Shown one piece after another: positions 56,558 to 64,000 of a DNA stretch of 64,000 nucleotides. Each line of letters starts with the position of its first letter. Within the stretch, counting starts at the first letter, position 1. The position numbers and the translations under genes were made by a program. Location of the stretch: contig NZ_CP011530.1 of assembly GCF_001605725.1 (NCBI RefSeq), positions 4,216,001 through 4,280,000 of the forward strand, read 5' to 3'. This DNA is from Mycobacteroides immunogenum. Its GTDB lineage: Bacteria; Actinomycetota; Actinomycetes; Mycobacteriales; Mycobacteriaceae. The notes beneath the pieces are model-generated. The model was not told where the DNA came from. It searched no databases and saw only the letters and a program-made list of their open reading frames with translations.

Positions 56558-57595
56558 ATGCGCATTGGAACCACGCTGAGCTACGCCGGCGGATTCACCG
56601 AAGTGGTCGACGAGCTCGCTGAGCTGGAGAAAGTCGGTCTCGACATCGCTTTCGTCGCCGAGGCCTACTCGTACGACGCGGCGAGCCAGCTCGGCTATCT
56701 CGCTGCCAAGACTTCTACCGTAAAGCTCGCGTCGGGCATCTTCCAGCTGTACACGCGCACCCCCACCCTGCTGGCCATGACGGCGGCCGGTCTGGACTAC
56801 GTCTCGGGCGGCCGGTTCGTTCTCGGTATCGGCGCCTCAGGCCCCCAGGTGATCGAGGGATTCCACGGCGTGAAGTACGACGCGCCACTGGGCCGCACCC
56901 GCGAGACCGTTGAGATCTGTCGCAAGGTGTGGCGCCGCGAGCGCCTCGAGTTCGAGGGCAAGTACTTCACGGTGCCGCTTCCCCCTGAGCAGGGCACCGG
57001 TCTCGGCAAGGCGCTCAAGCTCATCAACCACCCGGTGCGCGACCGCATCCCGGTACTCATCGCCGCGCTCGGCCCCAAGAACGTGGCCCTCACCGCCGAG
57101 ATCGCCGAGGGCTGGCAGCCCATCTTCTTCCTGCCCGAGAAGGCCAATGACGTCTGGGGTACGGCCCTGGCCGAGGGCAAGGCCAAGCGCGACCCGTCCT
57201 TGGGCGAGCTCGAGGTGTACGCCGGGCCCGCACTCGCGATCGGTGACGACGTGGAGGCGCTGTACGGATTCGTGAAGCCGAGCCTCGCGCTGTACATCGG
57301 CGGTATGGGCGCCAAGGGCAAGAACTTCTATCACAACCTTGCGACCGCCTACGGGTTCGGCAAGGAAGCCGACACCATCCAGGAGCTCTACCTGGCCGGC
57401 AAGAAGGCCGAGGCCACCGAGGCGGTGCCCGACGAGCTAGTGAAGAACATCTCCCTCATCGGGCCGAAGAGCTTTGTCGCCGAACGGGTCGCCGCGTTCA
57501 AGGAGGCCGGGGTGACAACACTCAACGTGGCCCCGCTCGCGGCCGACGCGGCAGGGCGGATCAAGCATGTCGAGGCGCTGCGCGAGCTGCTCTGA
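56558..57595 (+). CDS. LLM-class F420-dependent oxidoreductase
   Basis: A 345-residue luciferase-like TIM barrel using coenzyme F420. It starts MRIGTTLSYAGGFTEVVDEL, has VKLASGIFQLYTRTPTLLAM, GRFVLGIGASGPQVIEGFHG and PVLIAALGPKNVALTAEIAEGW, each cut. The family closely resembles Rv3520c-type enzymes, whose substrates are often unknown. It is divergent from the T7SS-like operon and just upstream of the PhoD gene. These two genes are additional to the M. tuberculosis order (Rv3440c next to Rv3441c, from memory). Confidence 0.9.
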   Translation: MRIGTTLSYAGGFTEVVDELAELEKVGLDIAFVAEAYSYDAASQLGYLAAKTSTVKLASGIFQLYTRTPTLLAMTAAGLDYVSGGRFVLGIGASGPQVIEGFHGVKYDAPLGRTRETVEICRKVWRRERLEFEGKYFTVPLPPEQGTGLGKALKLINHPVRDRIPVLIAALGPKNVALTAEIAEGWQPIFFLPEKANDVWGTALAEGKAKRDPSLGELEVYAGPALAIGDDVEALYGFVKPSLALYIGGMGAKGKNFYHNLATAYGFGKEADTIQELYLAGKKAEATEAVPDELVKNISLIGPKSFVAERVAAFKEAGVTTLNVAPLAADAAGRIKHVEALRELL

Positions 57596-57655
57596 TTCCC
57601 GCGCCGTTCGCTTAGCGTTCGGCGTGTGTTCGCCTGCTGCCCCGAAGGTGGTGGG

Positions 57656-59170
57656 ATGACAGCCATCCCGCGCCGCACGGTGCTGCGCACAGCTCTGTTT
57701 GGGCTCGCGGCGGCCCCGGTGGCCGCCTGCGGACCGGCGTTGGTGACAACGCGCCCGAAGCTCACACACGGCGTTGCTAGCGGATTTCCGCGCACCGACG
57801 GTGCGGTGATCTGGGCGCGCTCGGACCGGCCTGCCACCATGATCGTCGAAACAGCTGCCACAGAGAGCTTTTCGGATGTTCGGCGCTTCAAGGGCCCCAT
57901 CCTCACCCCGGACACCGACGGCACCGGCCGGCTGCGTCTGACGGGCCTGCCCGCAGACGCGGAGGTGCACTATCGGGTGACCCTGGACTCGGACGGATCC
58001 CTGAGCGAGCCCTTGACCGGCGTCTTCCGGACCGCGCCGGCAGCGGCGCGGAACGTGCGGCTGATCTGGTCCGGTGACGTGGCCGGGCAGGGGTTCGGCA
58101 TCAACCCCGACCTCGGCGGAATGCGGGTCTTCCGCACCATGGCCGACCGGAACCCCGACTTCTTCCTGCACAGCGGGGACACGGTGTACGCAGACGTGCC
58201 GATTCCGCAGACCCTGACCCTGCCCGACGGACGGATCTGGCGCAACGAGGTATCCGAAGCGAAAAGCGCTGTCGCGCAGACCCTCGATCAGTACCGGGGC
58301 CAGCACGCATACAACCTCACCGATGCCAACTACCGATACTTCAACGCGCGCGTGCCGCAGTTGGTGCAGTGGGACGACCACGAGGTACTCAACAACTGGT
58401 ACCCGGGCGAGGTCCTCGACAACGACAAGTACACCGAAAAACGGGTTGATGTCCTCGCCCAGCGTGGCCACCGGGCATTCCATGAATGGCAGCCCCTGGA
58501 ACCCCTTGAGGCCGTGGACGGCCGTGTATACCAAAGAGTCTCGTACGGACCCCTGCTGGACGTATTCATCCTCGACATGCGCAGTTACAAAGACCCCAAC
58601 TCCCCCAACCGGCAGCAGCACGGCACCATCCTGGGCGCCCGCCAGACCGAATGGCTCATCGACGCGATGGCCGCCTCCACCGCCGTGTGGAAGGTCGTGG
58701 CCAATGACCTGCCGCTGGCGCTCGTGGTTCCCGACGGCAAGACCGACTTCGAGGCCGTCGCCAACGCAGACAATGGACCACCTCTCGGGCGGGAAACCGA
58801 ACTGGCGCACATCCTCTCGCAACTCAAAGCCCGAAAGGTACGCAACGTAGTGTGGTTGACCGCCGACGTGCACTACACCGCGGCCCACGAGTACTCACCG
58901 GCACGTGCCGCCTTCACCGACTTCGATCCGTTCTGGGAGTTCGTCTCCGGCCCGCTCAACGCGGGCGCGGGGAAAGAGTCACCCCTCGACAAAACCTTCG
59001 GTCCGCAAGCCGATTTCGTCCATGCGGCGCCGCCGGACAAGCAATCGCCGCTGGACGGCTATCAGCACTTCGGCCAGATCGACATCGACGGGGGCAGCGG
59101 CGATCTGACGGTCACGCTATGCGACGCGGCAGGCGCGGCGCTGTACACGCGCACCCTGGCACGCGTTTAG
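57656..59170 (+). CDS. phoD: Alkaline phosphatase PhoD, predicted Tat lipoprotein
   Basis: A 504-residue secreted phosphodiesterase/phosphatase. The N-terminus has a twin-arginine motif [12 protein letters not shown] and the lipobox PVAAC, so it should be exported folded by Tat and lipidated. The PhoD domain has [44 protein letters not shown] and [14 protein letters not shown], which bind the catalytic metals. ATG 57656 is preferred over GTG 57626 because a GGTGGG ribosome site precedes it. Its stop overlaps the convergent glmM stop by 4 bases. Confidence 0.92.
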   Translation: MTAIPRRTVLRTALFGLAAAPVAACGPALVTTRPKLTHGVASGFPRTDGAVIWARSDRPATMIVETAATESFSDVRRFKGPILTPDTDGTGRLRLTGLPADAEVHYRVTLDSDGSLSEPLTGVFRTAPAAARNVRLIWSGDVAGQGFGINPDLGGMRVFRTMADRNPDFFLHSGDTVYADVPIPQTLTLPDGRIWRNEVSEAKSAVAQTLDQYRGQHAYNLTDANYRYFNARVPQLVQWDDHEVLNNWYPGEVLDNDKYTEKRVDVLAQRGHRAFHEWQPLEPLEAVDGRVYQRVSYGPLLDVFILDMRSYKDPNSPNRQQHGTILGARQTEWLIDAMAASTAVWKVVANDLPLALVVPDGKTDFEAVANADNGPPLGRETELAHILSQLKARKVRNVVWLTADVHYTAAHEYSPARAAFTDFDPFWEFVSGPLNAGAGKESPLDKTFGPQADFVHAAPPDKQSPLDGYQHFGQIDIDGGSGDLTVTLCDAAGAALYTRTLARV

Positions 59171-60483
59171 ACCGCGCCGACCACCTGGGCCACCCGCTCC
59201 GCGAGTCGCTGGGCGGTCGACTGCTCGTCGGCCTCCACCATGACACGAACCAGCTGTTCAGTTCCGGATGGGCGCAACAGGATTCGGCCATTACCGGCAA
59301 GCTCGGATTCCACAGCGGCGACCGCGGCCAGCACCTCGGGCGCCTGCGCCACGGTGTGCTTGTTCGAGACAGGCACATTGATGAGCGTTTGCGGCAGGCT
59401 GCGCATGGCGGATGCGAGCTCGGCCAACGACTTACCCGTCTGCGCCATGCGCGACATGAGCCGCAGGCCGGTGACGATGCCATCGCCGGTGGTGGCCAGC
59501 GAGGGCAGCACGATGTGACCGGATTGCTCACCGCCCAAGGCGAATTGCCCCGCGCGCAACTCCTCCAGCACATACCGGTCGCCGACACCGGTGACCTTGA
59601 CGTCGATGCCCGCGGCACGCATGGCGATGTGCAGGCCCTGATTACTCATCACCGTGGTGACCAGCGTATTGGCGGTCAGCTCACCGGCTTCGGCCATCGC
59701 CGCGGCCAGCACCACCATGATGGCGTCGCCGTCGATGACGTTCCCGTCGGCATCCACCGCGAGGCATCGATCCGCGTCGCCGTCGTGGGCGAGCCCCAGA
59801 TGCGCGCCGTGGGTGCGGACCGCCTCCTGTAGCGGACCGAGATGCGTTGACCCACAGCCCTCGTTGATGTTGAGACCGTCGGGGTCGGCGTTGATATCGA
59901 CCACGTGCGCACCTGCCGCCCGGTAGGCCAGCGGCGCGGCATCGGAGGCCGCCCCGTGCGCGCAATCGACCACAACGGTGACGCCGCTCAGTGGGTGGGT
60001 GCCGGCGTTCTCGACATGATGCAGGTATCGATCGAGGGCGTCCACGGCGTCGCGCACCCGACCGATACCGCCGCCGGTCGGGCGGATGGAAAGGGCTTCC
60101 AGCTGCCCCTCGATGGCCGCCTCGGCGTCATCGTCGAGCTTGTGGCCGCCCGCGCCGAAAATCTTGATTCCATTGTCAGGCATGGGGTTATGCGAGGCCG
60201 AGATCATCACGCCGAAGGCCGCGCCGTATGCGCCCGTCAGATACGCCACCGCTGGGGTGGGTAGCACACCGACGCGAAGCACGTCGACACCTTCTGCCGC
60301 GATACCCGCGACAACGGCCGCCTCCAACATCTCACCGCTGGCACGCGGATCGCGGCCCACCACGGCAACGGCGTGCGCGCGTCCGAGGGATCGTGCCGCG
60401 GCGGCGCCGAGGGACATCGCGAGCTCCGCAGTCAGATCGGAATTCGCGACACCCCGCACGCCGTCAGTGCCAAACAAACCCAT
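59167..60483 (-). CDS. glmM: Phosphoglucosamine mutase GlmM
   Basis: A 438-residue alpha-phosphohexomutase turning glucosamine-6-P into glucosamine-1-P for UDP-GlcNAc. The start [14 protein letters not shown] is invariant. The phospho-serine is Ser97 in [18 protein letters not shown]. The metal loop AHDGDADRC and the sugar loop GGEQSGHI follow, and [15 protein letters not shown] ends the protein. It works with GlmS in the same window. It is called mrsA in M. tuberculosis (Rv3441c). Confidence 0.98.
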   Translation of the reverse strand: MGLFGTDGVRGVANSDLTAELAMSLGAAAARSLGRAHAVAVVGRDPRASGEMLEAAVVAGIAAEGVDVLRVGVLPTPAVAYLTGAYGAAFGVMISASHNPMPDNGIKIFGAGGHKLDDDAEAAIEGQLEALSIRPTGGGIGRVRDAVDALDRYLHHVENAGTHPLSGVTVVVDCAHGAASDAAPLAYRAAGAHVVDINADPDGLNINEGCGSTHLGPLQEAVRTHGAHLGLAHDGDADRCLAVDADGNVIDGDAIMVVLAAAMAEAGELTANTLVTTVMSNQGLHIAMRAAGIDVKVTGVGDRYVLEELRAGQFALGGEQSGHIVLPSLATTGDGIVTGLRLMSRMAQTGKSLAELASAMRSLPQTLINVPVSNKHTVAQAPEVLAAVAAVESELAGNGRILLRPSGTEQLVRVMVEADEQSTAQRLAERVAQVVGAV

Positions 60484-60522
60484 GCACTTAACCTCTCACA
60501 CCCAACTGGGCCCAATAACGCG

Positions 60523-60556
60523 ATTGCGCCGACACACAGGTGTGTGCCGGCGCAAT
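60523..60556 (-). terminator. Hairpin after rpsI
   Basis: ATTGCGCCG (60523-60531) pairs with 60548-60556, with a further CACACA/TGTGTG inner stem across one mismatch. It lies between rpsI and glmM, on the same strand. No T run follows. Confidence 0.65.
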
Positions 60557-60576
60557 ACGCGGACGAACAGAATCGA

Positions 60577-61098
60577 TCAGCGCTTCGAGTACTGAGGCGC
60601 CTTACGGGCCTTCTTGAGACCGTACTTCTTGCGCTCGATCGCACGCGGGTCACGAGTCAGGAAGCCGGCCTTCTTCAGCACCGGACGGTCCTCGGGCTCC
60701 ACGATGATCAAGGCACGGGCGATGGCCAGACGCAGCGCGCCGGCCTGTCCCGAGGGGCCTCCACCGGTCAGGTGGGCGTAGATGTCCACGCTGTCCGCGC
60801 GGTTCACCGAGACCAGCGGGGCCTTGATGAGCTGCTGGTGCACCTTGTTCGGGAAGTACTCCTCCAGGCTGCGGCCGTCCAGGTGGAACTTGCCGGTGCC
60901 GGGAACGAGACGGACGCGAACAACGGCTTCCTTGCGGCGGCCGACGGTCTGGATGGGCTTGTCGATGATGACAGGTCCACGAGGAGCGGCCTTGACGGTG
61001 TCGTCGGCGGACTCCTCAACCACGACCTCGACGACCTCCTGGCCACCGTTGTCCACGATGTTCTCTTCGGGGGTCTGCTCTTCGGCGATATCGGTCAC
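60577..61098 (-). CDS. rpsI: 30S ribosomal protein S9
   Basis: A 173-residue S9. The conserved core begins [19 protein letters not shown] and ends [15 protein letters not shown], the C-terminal tail that contacts P-site tRNA. The first ~45 residues form an acidic N-terminal extension ([17 protein letters not shown]) that is typical of actinobacteria, here slightly long. GTG 61098 overlaps the rplM stop as GTGA. It is cotranscribed with rplM. Confidence 0.98.
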   Translation of the reverse strand: MTDIAEEQTPEENIVDNGGQEVVEVVVEESADDTVKAAPRGPVIIDKPIQTVGRRKEAVVRVRLVPGTGKFHLDGRSLEEYFPNKVHQQLIKAPLVSVNRADSVDIYAHLTGGGPSGQAGALRLAIARALIIVEPEDRPVLKKAGFLTRDPRAIERKKYGLKKARKAPQYSKR

Positions 61099-61538
61099 TG
61101 AGCCACCTGCTTAATCTCGAACGGGATCGGCTGCTGCGCGGCGTGCGGGTGCTCGGGACCTGCGTACACCTTCAGCTTGCGCTCGATCTGACGGCCGAGC
61201 TTGTTCTTGGGCAGCATGCCGATGATTGCCTTCTCCACCGTGCGAGTGGGGAATTTCTCCAGCTGCTCGCCGACGCTGCGCTTGCGCAGACCGCCCGGGA
61301 AACCCGAGTGACGGTAGGCGAACTTATCGGTGAGCTTGTTGCCGCTGAGGGCAATCTTCTCCGCGTTGATGATGACGACGAAGTCGCCACCATCGGCATG
61401 GGGGGCGTAGGTCGGCTTGTGCTTGCCGCGCAGCAGGGTGGCTGCTTGGACGGCAAGACGGCCGAGCACCACATCCGTGGCGTCGATGACATACCAGCTT
61501 GTGGTGATGTCACCCGCCTTCGGGGTGTAGGTAGGCAC
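61095..61538 (-). CDS. rplM: 50S ribosomal protein L13
   Basis: A 147-residue L13. The start [20 protein letters not shown] is family typical; [20 protein letters not shown] and [19 protein letters not shown] are core motifs. GTG 61538 has AAGGAAAG 3 bases upstream. A ~140-base leader separates it from a SigA-type promoter at 61681-61710. It starts the rplM-rpsI operon. Confidence 0.98.
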   Translation of the reverse strand: MPTYTPKAGDITTSWYVIDATDVVLGRLAVQAATLLRGKHKPTYAPHADGGDFVVIINAEKIALSGNKLTDKFAYRHSGFPGGLRKRSVGEQLEKFPTRTVEKAIIGMLPKNKLGRQIERKLKVYAGPEHPHAAQQPIPFEIKQVAQ

Positions 61539-61680
61539 AATCTTTCCTTGTCTACTCGGGTGGATCCCCAGACGGTGTCAGCCGTTCGGGGCGCTGGTCG
61601 TAGCGCGCGGCGGAGGTTGATCTCGGCGACCAGTGGTGACCCGAGCCTCGTGTACATGACGTACCGCACACCAGCGGAGA

Positions 61681-61710
61681 AGCTTACCGGGACACGTCGC
61701 CGCAGGTCAA
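61681..61710 (-). promoter_or_regulatory. SigA-type promoter of rplM-rpsI
   Basis: Minus strand TTGACC (61705-61710), 18-base spacer, TAAGCT (61681-61686). It predicts a 5' leader of about 135 bases before rplM. The 61539-61826 gap holds this promoter, the leader and the esxT terminator; no gene is seen in it. Confidence 0.7.
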
Positions 61711-61758
61711 AACGCGGTCGAGCACCGGCGCTGGAGAACTGGTCCAGCATGCGGACAG

Positions 61759-61806
61759 AAAAAAACTGTGGGGCCTTGGTGGCTCTCCTCCACCAAGGCC
61801 CCACAG
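61759..61806 (-). terminator. Canonical intrinsic terminator of esxU-esxT
   Basis: A 17-bp perfect stem (61766-61782 with 61790-61806, 7-base loop) lies 20 bases after the esxT stop. On the minus strand it is followed by seven Ts (61765-61759). This is the clearest intrinsic terminator of the window. Confidence 0.96.
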
Positions 61807-61826
61807 AGGCATTTCGCTAGTCCGAA

Positions 61827-62117
61827 CTAGTGGCCCCAGCGGCCCGCGTTGGACTTGTCCGTCTGGTGCATGTCCGAGTTGGCCTGATCCACAACGGAGT
61901 TCAGCTGACTCTGGATCTGATGAACCGTGTCCGCCTGCTGGTGCCAAGCCTTCTGAACCTCTTGGTACGCCCCGGCGTCGTCACCCAGGTTGTGGGCCAA
62001 CGGCGCAACATCGTGCTGAAGATCAGCAAGGGTCTGCGAGTAGTTGTTGGCGATGTTCTTCAGCTGGTCGACCAAGGCGTTGATCTGAGCATGGTCATAT
62101 GTAATTACGTCACTCAT
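61827..62117 (-). CDS. esxT: ESX-4 WXG100-family protein EsxT
   Basis: A 96-residue helical-hairpin protein. The turn region reads EVQKAWHQQADTV with W58-H59-Q60, where the canonical WxG has Gly; the M. tuberculosis EsxT also has WHQ (from memory). The C-terminus ends SNAGRWGH, again like EsxT. It partners EsxU. ATG 62117 has GGGAGGAA 6 bases upstream. It is secreted or structural in ESX-4, the ancestral type VII system. Confidence 0.9.
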   Translation of the reverse strand: MSDVITYDHAQINALVDQLKNIANNYSQTLADLQHDVAPLAHNLGDDAGAYQEVQKAWHQQADTVHQIQSQLNSVVDQANSDMHQTDKSNAGRWGH

Positions 62118-62156
62118 AGCTATTTCCTCCCATTACCTACGTGGATGTATTGGCGC

Positions 62157-62456
62157 TTAGTTCGCAATTCCGCCGATGGACTGCTGCTGGTTGGCAATTT
62201 CCTCCTCGACGTGCTTCCGGTTGCCCTGCATCACTTCGGCAATCTGCGCAAGCGACTGGTTGGTCTTGCGCATCTCGTCGTGCAGCCGGGCTACCGCCTG
62301 GTCGAAGGACTGCCGCGCGCCACCCTGCCATACCGAGTGCGGCACGCTCTCGCACTCATTCTGAAGCCGCGTCGTCAGCGTCGAAAGTTCATCATGCCGA
62401 CCATTGATATCTGACTCGGCCTTAACGATCGCCCCGAGATCTTGCTCCATTGTCAT
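62157..62456 (-). CDS. esxU: ESX-4 WXG100-family protein EsxU
   Basis: A 99-residue WXG100 protein. The turn carries the intact WxG in HSVWQGGARQSF (W43-Q44-G45). The C-terminal helix has KHVEEEIAN, where His replaces the Tyr of YxxxD/E. ATG 62456 is chosen because GGGAGG lies 7 bases upstream; a GTG at 62495 is too far. EsxT follows 39 bases on. The promoter is a SigM-like element at 62543-62569. Confidence 0.9.
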   Translation of the reverse strand: MTMEQDLGAIVKAESDINGRHDELSTLTTRLQNECESVPHSVWQGGARQSFDQAVARLHDEMRKTNQSLAQIAEVMQGNRKHVEEEIANQQQSIGGIAN

Positions 62457-62542
62457 TCGATAACCTCCCTGTTCTCCCCAGGCCCGGCCAGTCACGGGTG
62501 TGACGTCCGGTTTCTGGCCGGTTTTGTCCTTACAACTACATA

Positions 62543-62569
62543 CGATGGCCCTACCGTCAGATCGGTTCC
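62543..62569 (-). promoter_or_regulatory. ECF (SigM-like) promoter of esxU-esxT
   Basis: Minus strand GGAACC (62564-62569), 16 bases, CATCG (62543-62547), one mismatch to the SigM -10 CGTCR. The block AAAAAGATGGAACCG (62563-62577) is identical to that upstream of the 56453 gene. The leader to esxU would be about 80 bases. Confidence 0.68.
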
Positions 62570-62600
62570 ATCTTTTTCAAAGTTTTTTTCAGCAATCTGG

Positions 62601-64000
62601 CTAGCTACTCGACTTTACCGCGTGAACCGTATGAATTGCAAGTTCACAGGCCTGAAGAACGTCGTCATAGCTACCTTTCTTGAACTGGCAGCCAATTCCT
62701 ATCCGTAGATCGCCATCCAAAAGTACCGCCCAGGCGATGTCATGGCCCTCCCGGACCTCGGTGTAGGTGACCGCCGGCCGCTCCATCTTCTGGTCATCGG
62801 CCTTGAAGTCGGTGAACGATCCCGGCGGTTCCTTCTCCATCGCGGCGCGCAGCGTCTCGGCCGTGGCTGCCAGGGTCTCCGTCGGCTTCACCCGCACCTG
62901 AGTCATGTGCACGACCGCTTCGGGATCCTCCGGCGATATCACCTCGACCCGAGCGGACCCGGCCCCGCCGGCGGGTATGCGCCGCACCGCCCACTCGGCG
63001 GGGACCATGAACTGCACTCTCCCCTCGACCAGCAGCGAGGTAACCATCTCGGGTGCCGCCGGTGCGGGCTGCCGCGCCCGCGTGGATGCCACGGTGAGCA
63101 CGACACCCGTCACCACGATCGCCGCCGCCACACCGATCGCGACGGCCGGCCACCACCGGGGCAGCCGGGGTGCGGACCTGGCGGGTGCCGCCGGCGTCCA
63201 TTCGGATGTCCTGGCCACTGCGGGCTCGTCGGCGGCCTGCTCGAGAAAGGCCGACGCACGTGGCGCCTGGCCCATGTCGCGGAACACGAAATCCGCGGCG
63301 ACCTGCGAAACCCCGGGTGTCAGACCTATCCGGTCAATCGCATCGACAATCGCCTCACCCAGGTACCTATCGGCCGAATCAACGAGAATCGCAGCGATTC
63401 CAGGGCGTTCATCGCGGACCACCTGCTCGACGGCACGTGCCACGGCCCGCGCGACCTCGGCCGCGCTCGCGGTCTCCCAGGACCGGTCTTCGAGGTGACG
63501 AACCGTCGACGCCGGCTCACCGTCGGAGCCGGGTCCGACGACGGTGACGGCCACCTCACTGGGCGATACCTCGACCACCACCAATGAGCGGCCGGATATG
63601 TCGGTACGCACCCCGCGCTCGGCCAGCGCGAAGGCCCGCGACCGCACGGTCAGCGTCGCCGCCATCATCCGCGCGGCACCAGACAGCAGGGTGCGGCGCG
63701 CCGGACTCCACGCGGTCGGATGGATCAGCACCATCGAGTCGAGGCGGACCGGCGCGTTCCGGTCGGTGAGCAGTGATTCGAACAGTGCCGCCCACAGCGC
63801 GCGGGACGGGACCACCCGACCGGGCAGCAGCGCCATATCGTCGTCGAGCGCGGCGACCGCCGACCGAACATCGGCGCGCCCGGCTTCCCGGAGTCCGTCG
63901 TCGGTTCGCGCCCGAACTACCGTTTCGGTCACTTCGATCGCCACCCGCGCCCCTGTCTGCGGGTCGCGATCGAGAATCACTGCGGGTCGCTCCAAGCGAC
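62601..64000 (-). CDS. Type VII secretion-associated protein, Rv3446c family (5' end may lie outside the window)
   Basis: At least 464 residues, with the frame open to the right edge; a TTG at 63995 is a possible start but truncation is likelier. Residues ~1-250 form an actin/HSP70-like fold (VILDRDPQTGARVAIEV, IHPTAWSPARRTLLSGA). A membrane helix spans ~281-303 (WWPAVAIGVAAAIVVTGVVL). The exterior C-terminal domain reads RVQFMVPAEWAVRRIPAGG. This matches the Rv3446c type VII secretion-associated family beside ESX-4. It lies 145 bases upstream of esxU, with EccC4 expected beyond the window. Confidence 0.87.
   Translation of the reverse strand, partial: RLERPAVILDRDPQTGARVAIEVTETVVRARTDDGLREAGRADVRSAVAALDDDMALLPGRVVPSRALWAALFESLLTDRNAPVRLDSMVLIHPTAWSPARRTLLSGAARMMAATLTVRSRAFALAERGVRTDISGRSLVVVEVSPSEVAVTVVGPGSDGEPASTVRHLEDRSWETASAAEVARAVARAVEQVVRDERPGIAAILVDSADRYLGEAIVDAIDRIGLTPGVSQVAADFVFRDMGQAPRASAFLEQAADEPAVARTSEWTPAAPARSAPRLPRWWPAVAIGVAAAIVVTGVVLTVASTRARQPAPAAPEMVTSLLVEGRVQFMVPAEWAVRRIPAGGAGSARVEVISPEDPEAVVHMTQVRVKPTETLAATAETLRAAMEKEPPGSFTDFKADDQKMERPAVTYTEVREGHDIAWAVLLDGDLRIGIGCQFKKGSYDDVLQACELAIHTVHAVKSSS

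Noticed and set aside
57437..58888. 483-codon minus-strand ORF
   Set aside because: Antisense to the F420 oxidoreductase end and phoD; no domain visible.
62524..62548. Alternative esxU -10 CGTA with 19-base spacing
   Set aside because: Spacing is too long for ECF promoters; the CATCG at 16 bases fits the twin promoter better.

Overview
The window looks like chromosomal DNA from a mycobacterium, most likely a rapid grower of the Mycobacteroides abscessus/chelonae type. The support is the gene set and order: ImuA'/ImuB/DnaE2, RsdA/SigD, WhiB3, GroEL1 with a His-rich tail, a MfpA pentapeptide protein, and ESX-4 EsxT/EsxU. From memory this order follows, with gaps, M. tuberculosis from about Rv3355c (next to folD) to Rv3446c. 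GC is high, GTG starts are common, and stop/start overlaps are frequent. I see no tRNA, rRNA, insertion sequence, prophage or CRISPR array. Species assignment is inference.

Layout. 1-12,000: accessory metabolic and regulatory genes around folD: a methyltransferase end, a lipoprotein, nitroreductase, an Old Yellow Enzyme relative, a HxlR regulator with a divergent NAD(P)-binding protein, a two-FHA ABC transporter (Rv1747 type), mfpA, an AraC/VOC pair and trmL. 12,000-18,400: SOS polymerase dnaE2 under a perfect LexA box, then an alcohol dehydrogenase, a TetR regulator and a Cys-type hydrolase. A shared palindrome precedes the dehydrogenase and the hydrolase. 18,700-26,640: two membrane proteins, an AcrA1-like double reductase, an amine oxidase, a nucleoside hydrolase, and imuA'-imuB with their own LexA box. 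26,700-30,200: a PspC/LiaF-like envelope-stress module (response regulator, PspC histidine kinase, divergent PspC-LiaF protein and a small membrane protein). 30,200-36,900: guanine nucleotide block guaA-choD-guaB3-guaB2 and a DUF5319 gene. 36,950-43,150: rsdA-sigD, an Rv3415c-like gene, whiB3, a DUF4333 lipoprotein and CIRCE-controlled groES-groEL1. 43,160-53,340: tsaD-rimI-tsaB-tsaE, a hydrolase, alr, gadB, nnr and glmS. 53,400-64,000: ESX-4-associated region with glmM, rpsI and rplM embedded.

How parts work together. dnaE2 and imuA'-imuB form the mycobacterial damage mutasome and both have LexA boxes. tsaB/D/E make the t6A tRNA modification with rimI alongside. alr, glmS and glmM feed peptidoglycan synthesis. 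The most interesting pattern is in the last 8 kb. A three-gene operon (56,453 down to 54,303) encodes a small YxxxE protein, a large WxG protein and an undescribed 76-residue acidic protein, and looks like a split type VII secretion substrate. Its promoter shares a 15-nt block (A tract plus GGAACC, with a CGTCG-like -10 sixteen bases on) with the promoter of esxU-esxT. This suggests one ECF sigma factor, probably SigM, switches on both pairs.
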